64,000 nt of DNA. Source: CAYRGC01 sp964423795 (GTDB taxonomy: Bacteria; Patescibacteriota; Gracilibacteria; Peribacterales; Peribacteraceae). The stretch's first letter is position 1. Every line of letters starts with the position of its first letter. The notes below the pieces were generated by a model, which was given only the letters and a program-made list of their open reading frames with translations, ran no database searches and was not told where the DNA came from. The stretch lies in the NCBI GenBank assembly GCA_964423795.1, contig CAYRGC010000001.1:92356-156355 (forward strand), in the 5' to 3' direction. The position numbers and the translations under genes were made by a program. Shown in pieces: positions 57,642 to 64,000 of the stretch.

Positions 57642-59405
57642 ATGAACTACAAGCTCTCCGACCCCACCGGCAAGAACGCGAAGAAGAGCTCGCCGCTTTC
57701 CGCGGCCCGCCGCATGATGCCGTTCCTCAAGGACCGTCGCCTGACGCTCGTCCTCGCGCTCTGCGCGATGCTCGTGAACACGGCCGCGACCCTCGTGGGA
57801 CCCGTCATCGTCGGACACACCATCGACACCTACGTGGTGAGCGGCCTCTACGGCGGCGTGATCGCGTGGTCGCTCGTGCTCCTCGTGATCTACGTGGTCT
57901 CGCTCGGCGCCGCCTACGCGCAGACGATGCTCATGGGCACCGTCGGCCAAAGCGTGCTGTTCACCCTCCGCAACGCCGTCTTCCAGAAACTCCAGGAGCT
58001 GCCCATCGCGTTCTTCAACCAGAACAAGGCGGGCGACCTCATCTCCCGCATCAACAGCGACACGGACAAGCTCAACCAGTTCTTCTCGCAGGCGCTGGTG
58101 CAGTTCGTGGCGAACCTGTTCGTCATCCTCGGCGCGGGCGCGTTCCTGCTCTTCCTCAACCCCAGGCTCGGCGGCGCGGCGCTCGCGCCGGCCGTCGCGA
58201 TCCTCGTCTTCACGCAGCTCGTGTCCGGCTGGGTCCGCCGCCGCAACGCCGTGAGCCTCAAGAGCACCGGCGACCTCTCGGCCGAGATCTCGGAGAGCCT
58301 CGAGAACTTCCGCGCCGTGGTGGCCTTCGATCGCCGCGATTACTTCCGCGCGCGCTTCGCCGAGGTGAACGAGGAGAACTTCAAGGCGTCGGTCTCCGCG
58401 GGCCTCGCGTCCAACGTGTTCATCCCCGTGTACGGGTTCGGCTCGCAGATGGCGCAGTTGATCGTGCTCGGCTACGGCGTCGCGCTCATCGTGGCGGGAC
58501 AGTTCACGGTGGGACTCCTCATCAGCTTCGTCGCGTACGTCCTCAGGTTCTACGACCCGCTGCGCCAGATGGCGAACCTGTGGTCGTCGTTCCAGACCGC
58601 GATGGCGGCCTGGGACCGCATCGAGGCCATCCTCTCGCTCGAGAACGACATGACCGTCGCGACCTCCGACGAGAAGGGGAGCGAAGGCGCCCTCCTGGAA
58701 TTCCGAAACGTCCGCTTCGGCTACCCCGAGGGCAAGGAGGTGCTCCACGACGTCTCCTTCGCGCTCGAGCCGGGCAAGACCTACGCGCTCGTGGGCCCGA
58801 CCGGCGGCGGCAAGACGACGACCGCCTCGCTCATGGCGCGCCTCTACGACCCGACCGGGGGACGCGTCTTCCTCGAGGGCAGGGACATCCGGTCCGTCGA
58901 GCCCTCGGAGCGCGTGCGCCGCATCGGCTTCATCCTCCAGGAACCGTTCCTCTTCACGGGCACCGTCCGCGACAACATCCTCTACGGCAACGAGCGGTAC
59001 CGGAACCACACCGACGACCAGCTCGCGGAGGCACTCGCGACCCGCGGCCTCGATTCGCTGCTCGGACGCTTCGACAAGGGTCTCGCGACCGCCGTGACGA
59101 ACGGGGGAGCGGGCATGAGCCTCGGGCAGCGCCAGCTGATCGCCTTCATGCGCGCGGTGCTGCGCGATCCGGCCCTCCTCATCCTCGACGAGGCCACCGC
59201 GAACATCGACACGGTCACCGAACAGCTCCTCGAGGAGATCCTCCGCAAACTCCCGAAGGAGACCACGAAGGTGATCATCGCCCACCGCCTCAACACCATC
59301 GAAGCCGCCGACGAGATCTTCTTCGTCAACGACGGCGAAGTGGTCCGCGCCGGCTCCATGCAGCACGCGGTCGAGATGCTCTTGAGCGACAACCGCGTCA
59401 GCTAA
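57642..59405 (+). CDS. ABC exporter half-transporter with catalytic ATP site
   Basis: A 587-residue ABC half-transporter with six membrane helices (about 30-320) and an ATPase domain (about 350-587). Walker A GPTGGGKTTT, Walker B LLILDEATANID with the catalytic Glu, and H-loop IIAHRLNTI are intact, whereas the signature is altered to MSLGQRQ. Paired with the preceding half, which has the complementary defects and an intact LSGGQ, this gives one working and one degenerate ATP site, as expected for MdlAB-like heterodimers. It probably exports lipids, peptides or drugs. The stop is 13 nt from the convergent glycosyltransferase stop. Confidence 0.94.
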   Translation: MNYKLSDPTGKNAKKSSPLSAARRMMPFLKDRRLTLVLALCAMLVNTAATLVGPVIVGHTIDTYVVSGLYGGVIAWSLVLLVIYVVSLGAAYAQTMLMGTVGQSVLFTLRNAVFQKLQELPIAFFNQNKAGDLISRINSDTDKLNQFFSQALVQFVANLFVILGAGAFLLFLNPRLGGAALAPAVAILVFTQLVSGWVRRRNAVSLKSTGDLSAEISESLENFRAVVAFDRRDYFRARFAEVNEENFKASVSAGLASNVFIPVYGFGSQMAQLIVLGYGVALIVAGQFTVGLLISFVAYVLRFYDPLRQMANLWSSFQTAMAAWDRIEAILSLENDMTVATSDEKGSEGALLEFRNVRFGYPEGKEVLHDVSFALEPGKTYALVGPTGGGKTTTASLMARLYDPTGGRVFLEGRDIRSVEPSERVRRIGFILQEPFLFTGTVRDNILYGNERYRNHTDDQLAEALATRGLDSLLGRFDKGLATAVTNGGAGMSLGQRQLIAFMRAVLRDPALLILDEATANIDTVTEQLLEEILRKLPKETTKVIIAHRLNTIEAADEIFFVNDGEVVRAGSMQHAVEMLLSDNRVS

Positions 59406-59418
59406 TCTCACATTCGCG

Positions 59419-60684
59419 TCAGGGCCGGTGTCGCAGCCCGATGGCTATCCGCGCGCAGCGCGTGATCTCGCCGTCGGTGACGCTCCAGAGGCGCCCGAGA
59501 TCGTGGTCGATGTCGGTGGGGGCGAAGTTGAATCCGCACTGGTAGTACAACGCGCCGAGCAGCTGCACCGCGAAGGACCACGCGAGGGCGATCCAGAAGA
59601 GAACAAGAAGAACGCGCGACCGCAGGACGTGCCGCTCGTACGCGAGTGCGGCGAAGACGACGAGGAAGGGAACGGCGTCGATGAGGAGCCGGTATCCGAA
59701 CGACCATCCGCCCCACCACATGCCCCACCGCGCGTACACGGCGAGGAACGCCGGAAGCGACCAGGCCAGGCAGGTCCACGGCTCCTTGCGGGACGGGCGG
59801 CGCATCGCGCCCGCGATCGAGGGCACCGCGAAGAGGAGGAAGGGCGAAAACACCACGATGCCCCGGGAAGGACTCACGAGAAGACCGGCAAGACCGGGAA
59901 CGAACGAGCCGTTGAATTGGCGGATCGTCTGACCCTGGCCGAGCAGGAACACCGACCCTAAGTAGACGTGCGAGTACAGGGCGAGCAGCGCCGCGGGGAC
60001 CGCGGCGGCCAGGAGGAAAAAGGCGAGCGTTCGCCGCGGGCGGGCCGTCGCGACGTACGCCGCGAGCGCGACGGCGAAAACGATGTCCGTCGGGCGCGTC
60101 CACACGGCCATGCCGAGCAGGAAGCCGGCCGTCCACTCGTACCGACCCCGACGCGTCAGGACGGCGAGCGCTGCGGCGAGGAAGAAGGCGGAAGGCCCGT
60201 GTTGCCACAGTCCGCGCGCGGCCACCGCCCACACGCAGGTCGCGAGCGCGTACGCACCCGCGAAGAGGAGCGAGGTGGACGCGTGCTTCGTCACGCGCCG
60301 AAGCGCCAGGAAGAGGAACAGCGTCGAGAGCGAAGCGAGGATCGACGCCGTGATGCCAGAGAGGAGAAACCTGTTCTCCCGCAGCGGCATGCCGAGCGCC
60401 TTCGCGACGGCATAGGCGGGAACGTTGAGGAGCCCCGGGACGATCGGGTAATTGGAGACGATCGCGCCCCGTCCGTGGGCGAGGTAGTACGGCAGGCCCT
60501 TCGCCGCCTCGGGGACGCCGTCGAAAGTCAGCGTGCGGTCCTCCAGGAGCCGGATCGGAAGGAGTTCCGCCGGCACGGTGTCGCCGCTGCCCACGTAGCG
60601 CGTGCTCACGAACACCGCGAACGACGCGACCAGGACGATCAGGGGCAACCACACCGGCGAACGCTTCGCTCGTCGCGGAGACAT
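59419..60684 (-). CDS. GT-C-type polytopic glycosyltransferase-like protein
   Basis: A 421-residue membrane protein with about ten helices. The first external loop carries STRYVGSGDTVPAELLPIRLLEDRTLTFDG, with an Asp pair position as in GT-C enzymes; later GLWQHGPSAFFLAAALAV and LGMAVWTRPTDIVFAVALA, and a long loop with ARWGMWWGGWSFGYRLLIDAVPFL, are typical of uncharacterised mannosyltransferase-like families in bacteria. It would use a polyprenyl-phosphate sugar. Acceptor unknown. TACACT ends 7 nt before the ATG, and directly abuts the msrA stop. Confidence 0.8.
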   Translation of the reverse strand: MSPRRAKRSPVWLPLIVLVASFAVFVSTRYVGSGDTVPAELLPIRLLEDRTLTFDGVPEAAKGLPYYLAHGRGAIVSNYPIVPGLLNVPAYAVAKALGMPLRENRFLLSGITASILASLSTLFLFLALRRVTKHASTSLLFAGAYALATCVWAVAARGLWQHGPSAFFLAAALAVLTRRGRYEWTAGFLLGMAVWTRPTDIVFAVALAAYVATARPRRTLAFFLLAAAVPAALLALYSHVYLGSVFLLGQGQTIRQFNGSFVPGLAGLLVSPSRGIVVFSPFLLFAVPSIAGAMRRPSRKEPWTCLAWSLPAFLAVYARWGMWWGGWSFGYRLLIDAVPFLVVFAALAYERHVLRSRVLLVLFWIALAWSFAVQLLGALYYQCGFNFAPTDIDHDLGRLWSVTDGEITRCARIAIGLRHRP

Positions 60685-60691
60685 GGATGCC

Positions 60692-60697
60692 AGTGTA
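60692..60697 (-). promoter_or_regulatory. -10 box of the GT-C gene
   Basis: TACACT on the minus strand, 7 nt before ATG 60684 and immediately next to the msrA stop; predicts a leaderless transcript. Confidence 0.5.
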
Positions 60698-61171
60698 TCA
60701 CCAATGGCATGACGAGCGCCCGTGCTTGCGCAGATACTGCTGGTGGTACTCCTCGGCCCGCGTGAAGGGCTTCTCGGGGAGGATCTCGGTGGCGATCGGC
60801 GCCTTCCACGTTCCGCTCCTGTCGAGCGCGTCGCGGGACGCCTCGGCGATCCGCTGCTGCTCCGGCGAGAAGGTGAAGATCGCCGACCGGTACTGGGAGC
60901 CGACGTCCGGCCCCTGGCGGTTCACGAGCGTGGGGTTGTGGGAGGTCCAGAAGACCTCGAGAAGCTTCTCGTAGGGAACGACCGCGGGATCGAACGTGAC
61001 GCGCACCACCTCGGCGTGGCCGGTGGCGTCCGAACACACCTCTTCGTACGTCGGGTTCGGCGTCGTGCCGCCGGCGTAGCCCACGACCGCGTCGAGCACG
61101 CCGTTCACCTGGCGGAAGGTCTCTTCCACGCCCCAGAAGCAGCCGGCGCCGAACATCGCTGTCTCGATCAC
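60698..61171 (-). CDS. msrA: Peptide methionine-(S)-sulfoxide reductase MsrA
   Basis: A 157-residue repair enzyme reducing methionine-S-sulfoxide. The catalytic motif GCFWG is at residues 10-14 (nucleophile C11), with GYAGG, NPTYEEVCSDATGHAEVVRV and HNPT..NRQGPDVGSQYRS following. The C-terminal SSCHW contains a likely resolving cysteine. The start is GTG at 61171: TATAAT ends 7 nt before it, which identifies it despite the presence of other in-frame starts. Confidence 0.95.
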   Translation of the reverse strand: MIETAMFGAGCFWGVEETFRQVNGVLDAVVGYAGGTTPNPTYEEVCSDATGHAEVVRVTFDPAVVPYEKLLEVFWTSHNPTLVNRQGPDVGSQYRSAIFTFSPEQQRIAEASRDALDRSGTWKAPIATEILPEKPFTRAEEYHQQYLRKHGRSSCHW

Positions 61172-61178
61172 GAAGGAG

Positions 61179-61184
61179 ATTATA
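61179..61184 (-). promoter_or_regulatory. -10 box of msrA
   Basis: Perfect TATAAT on the minus strand, 7 nt before the GTG start at 61171; the clearest leaderless configuration in the window. Confidence 0.6.
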
Positions 61185-61261
61185 CGCCTTTTTCGGCGGG
61201 CGCGTCGTTGCCGACGCGGAGACCGGGAGTTACGCTTTTTTTCGACCTTCCCCCGCGCCGC

Positions 61262-62848
61262 ATGCGATTCCGCCCCCTCGCCCTCGCCGTCCTCGCGTTC
61301 TCGCTCCTGCCGGTCTCCGCGCTCGCCGCGGACGACCTCACGAGTTCGACCGTCACCGACGTGCGCTTTTCGAGCGACCAGGACGTGGCGACCGTCACGC
61401 TGTCGCAGGCGCTGACGTACTCGACGATCCGTTTCGACCTCTACGTGAACGGCGTCGTGCGCCGAAACGGCACCGTGCCGGCTGACGGCGCGACGACCGT
61501 CTCCATGAGCGGCTTCCGCCAGCTCTTCGTGCAGGAAGGGGAGAGCCAGTACCTCCTCGGTTTCCAGATCTGCGAGCACGGGGCCGACCGCCAGAACATC
61601 GACGCGCACTGCAGTCCCCGGAAATTCATCACCCTCCTCTTCTTCGGCGCCTCGTCGTCCTCCCGCTCGTCATCCTCTTCTTCCTCTTCCTTGTCTTCGT
61701 TTTCTTCCTCGTCCTCGTCGCGCTCCTCTTCGTCCTCGTGGTCCTCGTCCTCGAGCTCGTGGAGCTCGTCGAGCGCGAGCAGCGTCGCGTATTCCTTCGT
61801 CGACGTCGGCGCGACGCATCCGAACGCCGACGCGATCGCGTACGTGAAAGACCGGGGAATCGTCAGCGGCTATCCGGACGGCACCTACCGCCCGGGTCAG
61901 GCGATCAACCGCGCGGAATTCACGAAGATCATCGTGAACGCCCAGTTCTCCCCGACGGAGATTTCCGAATGCCTCATGGGCCACGGCGGAGCGTTGTCGT
62001 TCCTCTGGGACATTTCGAGCACCGCTTGGTACGCGCAGTACGTGTGCGTCGCCTTCAACCACGGCATCATCCGCGGCTATCCGGACGGCAGTTTCCGTCC
62101 CGAGCAGACCATCAACCTCGCGGAGGCGGCGAAGATCCTCTCGGTCTCGCTCATCGGCGCCGACGGCTCGTCGGACCCGTGGTTCCGCGTGTACCTGCAG
62201 GCGCTCGCCGACCGTCGCGCGATCCCGACGTCGTTCTACTCCTACGACCAACTGGTCTCGCGCGGCGAAATGGCGGAGATGATCTACCGCCTCAAGACGG
62301 ACAACCGCGACAGACCGTCGCAGACGTACGAATCGCTCGCCGGCGCCGGTCACCCGGCGGCCCCGAGCGGCTGGACGGACTACCGGCAAGACTCCCTCGG
62401 TTGGACGCTGCGTTACCCGGGCGCGTGGGTCGCGGGCGAGTTCACGACCGGTGACGAGCGCGGCGTCGCCTTCGTCAACGACAAGGCGAACCTCGGCGGC
62501 GCCGGAGGAGGAGGCATCGACACGCAGAACCACCTGCGCATCGGCCTGCGCCCTTCCTGTCCCGATCTCACGGTCATGGCCCAAGGCTCTGAGAACGTCC
62601 GCTTCCTCACGATCGGCGACCGCACGTTCCAGTACGCCTCGACGAGCGACGGCGCGGCCGGCAGCACGCGCGAGTACACCGTGTTCACCTCACCTCGCGC
62701 GGGCGGCGGTTGCTACGTGATCACCAAGAACATGTTCTACGGCAATCCGGATAACTACGGCGAACCCGACCGATCGAATCTCCGCCGCGCGATCGCCGAC
62801 GTGAGCTCGGTTTTGGACCAGAGCCTGCAGAGCTTCCGGGCGCCCTGA
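61262..62848 (+). CDS. Secreted SLH-like protein with long poly-serine linker
   Basis: A 528-residue exported protein. Signal peptide MRFRPLALAVLAFSLLPVSALAA; an N-terminal beta domain (about 25-132); a linker of about 45 residues made almost only of Ser with some Arg, Trp, Phe (about 133-177); then SLH-like repeats (FVDVGATHPNADAIAYVKDRG with GYPDGTYRPGQAINRAEF, and AQYVCVAFNHGIIRGYPDG with FRPEQTINLAEAAKIL). A C-terminal domain (about 365-528; SLGWTLRYPGAWVAG...) resembles that of the 47582 protein. The linker recalls those in the giant adhesin. TACGCT at 61231 is a possible -10 box. Confidence 0.85.
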   Translation: MRFRPLALAVLAFSLLPVSALAADDLTSSTVTDVRFSSDQDVATVTLSQALTYSTIRFDLYVNGVVRRNGTVPADGATTVSMSGFRQLFVQEGESQYLLGFQICEHGADRQNIDAHCSPRKFITLLFFGASSSSRSSSSSSSSLSSFSSSSSSRSSSSSWSSSSSSWSSSSASSVAYSFVDVGATHPNADAIAYVKDRGIVSGYPDGTYRPGQAINRAEFTKIIVNAQFSPTEISECLMGHGGALSFLWDISSTAWYAQYVCVAFNHGIIRGYPDGSFRPEQTINLAEAAKILSVSLIGADGSSDPWFRVYLQALADRRAIPTSFYSYDQLVSRGEMAEMIYRLKTDNRDRPSQTYESLAGAGHPAAPSGWTDYRQDSLGWTLRYPGAWVAGEFTTGDERGVAFVNDKANLGGAGGGGIDTQNHLRIGLRPSCPDLTVMAQGSENVRFLTIGDRTFQYASTSDGAAGSTREYTVFTSPRAGGGCYVITKNMFYGNPDNYGEPDRSNLRRAIADVSSVLDQSLQSFRAP

Positions 62849-62863
62849 CGATTTCCGTAAGGA

Positions 62864-62908
62864 GAAGGGGAGGCGGCCGTCGACTCAGACGGCGCCTTCC
62901 CCCTTTTT
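62864..62908 (+). terminator. Strong intrinsic terminator
   Basis: A long GC stem (GGGGAGGCGGCCGTC pairing with GACGGCGCCTTCCCC, one small bulge, loop GACTCA) followed by TTTTT, 15 nt after the stop of the SLH-like gene. Confidence 0.85.
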
Positions 62909-63014
62909 CCATGGCCAAAAATCCCGCGAAGCGACTTCCCGGCAAACCGCCCATGAGCGACGAACAGAGGGATTTTTCCGCGTGCTTTCCCGTTGGCGCG
63001 GCCGCGGATCCTCC

Positions 63015-63020
63015 TATACT
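63015..63020 (+). promoter_or_regulatory. -10 box of the 63027 lipoprotein gene
   Basis: TATACT, 6 nt before ATG 63027; selects this start over an in-frame start 15 codons upstream. Confidence 0.5.
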
Positions 63021-63026
63021 CGGGGC

Positions 63027-63755
63027 ATGAAGAAGCCCGCCCTCCTCCTCTGCTCCGTCCTTCTCCTCGCGTCCTGCGGCGCCCCCGGTTCCGGCGGGTC
63101 CGTGTCGAGCGCGCCCGCCTCGGCGGGAGGCGGCTCCGAGAAGGAGCTCTCGTTCCGCGTGCTCCAGAAGGGCGAGGTCTTCACCGACTTTTCCGCCGAC
63201 GCGAACAAAGCCATGAACCTCGTGGCGGTTCGCAGCGACCTCACGCTCTTCGAGCACCTGCGCCCGACGATGGCCAGCGACGGCACGTGGTCCATCCCGC
63301 ACCGCTTCACGGCGCCCGGCACGTACTGGCTCTTCGCGGACTTCACCGCCGCGGACGGATCGCCGCACGTCATGCCCTTCCAGCGCGTCGTCGGAACCGA
63401 GAAGACGGGACCTGCGCTCTTCGGCACGGAGAACCTGCTCACGGCGAAGACCTTCGCCGGCGTGATCGGGGACGTGAAGGTGACGATCGTCCCGAAGGTG
63501 GGGGACAAGGACGTGACGCTCGACTACTCCGCCGAGGACATCCACGGCAAGGCGATCCCCGTCGAGAGCTACCTCGGCGCCAAGGGATTCAGCGTGCTCA
63601 TCGGCGAGGATGGTTCCTACTGGCGGCTCGCGCCGGTGACGGCGGATACTGCATCTTTCCGCTTCCAGAAGCCGAAAAAAGGGAAATACCGCCTCTTTAC
63701 CGAGCTGAAACTGCGCGGCCAGGTGGTCCAGGTGGTCTCGGACGTGGAAATCTGA
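63027..63755 (+). CDS. Lipoprotein with beta-sandwich repeats, unknown function
   Basis: A 242-residue exported lipoprotein: MKKPALLLCSVLLLASC with lipobox LLASC (C17), a short Gly/Ser spacer, then beta-rich sequence. AMNLVAVRSDLTLFEHLRP, GTWSIPHRFTAPGTYWLFADF and DGSYWRLAPVTADTASFRFQ resemble secreted proteins annotated in some bacteria near metal-handling genes, where an HxHP motif is usual. Here that motif is degraded to EHLRP, so metal binding is doubtful. The start ATG 63027 is fixed by TATACT 6 nt upstream. It is preceded by a strong terminator and is likely monocistronic. Confidence 0.8.
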   Translation: MKKPALLLCSVLLLASCGAPGSGGSVSSAPASAGGGSEKELSFRVLQKGEVFTDFSADANKAMNLVAVRSDLTLFEHLRPTMASDGTWSIPHRFTAPGTYWLFADFTAADGSPHVMPFQRVVGTEKTGPALFGTENLLTAKTFAGVIGDVKVTIVPKVGDKDVTLDYSAEDIHGKAIPVESYLGAKGFSVLIGEDGSYWRLAPVTADTASFRFQKPKKGKYRLFTELKLRGQVVQVVSDVEI

Positions 63756-63843
63756 ACCGTATCCGGGAATCCCGGTGTCTATTTCCCTTGCCCTTCCGCA
63801 GTCGTTTCCGTACACTGCCCCGGCAATCCCCCACGTTTTCCCC

Positions 63844-64000
63844 ATGTTCGCGCTCGTCGATATCGCCGGTTTCCAGGAGAAGGTAGAGAAGGGCATGAAG
63901 CTCAAGGTCCCGCTCCAGGACGCCGAGACCGGAAAGGTCCTCACCTTCGACAAGGTCTTCCTCGTCTCCGACGGAAGCAAGGTGACGATCGGCGCCCCGC
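63844..64000 (+). CDS. rplU: 50S ribosomal protein L21 (3' end outside window)
   Basis: The first 52 residues of L21 are visible: MFALVDIAGFQEKVEKGMKL, then VPLQDAETGKVLTFDKVFLVSDG and TIGAP at the window edge, matching the family N-terminus (Y/FAxVxxGGxQ.kV..G) and the VLL..dg....G.P stretch. In most bacteria rplU is followed closely by rpmA, but rpmA lies at 24671 on the other strand, so the pair is broken. TACACT at 63811-63816 gives a leader of about 25 nt, long enough for some control of translation. Confidence 0.9.
   Translation, partial: MFALVDIAGFQEKVEKGMKLKVPLQDAETGKVLTFDKVFLVSDGSKVTIGAP

Overview
The window is GC-rich (roughly two thirds G+C by eye), very densely packed and reads with the standard bacterial code (TGA is a stop throughout). 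Several traits together suggest a member of the Candidate Phyla Radiation (Patescibacteria), most likely near Peregrinibacteria/Peribacteria: a minimal-looking set of single housekeeping genes, convergent genes whose stop codons touch or overlap, many genes whose -10 box sits 6-8 nt before the start codon with no Shine-Dalgarno site, long serine-string linkers in secreted proteins, S-layer-homology-like proteins, and dispersed short repeats around tRNA genes. The taxonomic placement is an inference from gene style, not from a marker search. Purine synthesis (PurQ, PurL), vitamin B6 synthesis (PdxS/PdxT), pyruvate kinase and 6-phosphogluconate dehydrogenase suggest a richer metabolism than the most reduced members of that group.

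Layout. 0-9 kb: 6-phosphogluconate dehydrogenase (cut by the window edge), a small membrane protein, a PD-(D/E)XK nuclease, an M23 peptidase, tRNA-Ser, rsmH-ftsL, pyruvate kinase, a TPR-bearing GT-C membrane protein, a cysteine-rich secreted protein, and tRNA-Arg. 8.6-15.1 kb: a DUF4870-like protein with pyrH, frr, purQ with an extra C-terminal domain, an SpoU-type rRNA/tRNA methylase, an aquaporin and priA. 15.2-20.8 kb: tRNA-Pro with a duplicated 3' tail, peptidase E, an aspartoacylase-type deacylase, a Wzx/MATE-type flippase, a glyoxalase-fold protein and the pdxS/pdxT cluster. 20.9-35.5 kb: lepA, an RNA 2H phosphodiesterase, rpmA, initiator tRNA, an FtsB-like protein, murC, an SLH-like protein, purL, murJ, acylphosphatase, secE-nusG, signal peptidase I, a PH-domain membrane protein and pth.

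35.5-42.4 kb holds three consecutive minus-strand genes for secreted proteins (209, 1404 and 621 aa) that end in the same 53-54-residue sorting-like C-terminus: an x-P-x-T-G motif, a conserved F..AL...L(S/T)P stretch, a hydrophobic segment and a basic end. The 1404-aa protein carries three unknown repeats, three H-type-lectin-like repeats and six Asp-rich calcium-type repeats. 42.6-47.5 kb holds tRNA-Gln with a duplicated tail, an FMN-binding lipoprotein with a flavinylation motif convergent with its likely transferase ApbE, two small membrane proteins and an Nramp metal transporter fused to a universal-stress domain. 47.6-55.3 kb holds an SLH-like protein, orphan proteins, a PIF1-type helicase, an AT-rich probably imported gene, and mltG. 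55.3-64 kb holds a MarR regulator with a heterodimeric ABC exporter, a GT-C glycosyltransferase, msrA, another SLH-like protein, a lipoprotein and the start of rplU.

The most unusual signals are these. (1) Exact 20-nt copies of the 3' ends of tRNA-Pro and tRNA-Gln, both starting at the same tRNA position and both preceded by a related short element. (2) The shared non-canonical surface-anchoring C-terminus. (3) The apparent leaderless gene organisation. (4) The FMN-lipoprotein/ApbE/Nramp neighbourhood.
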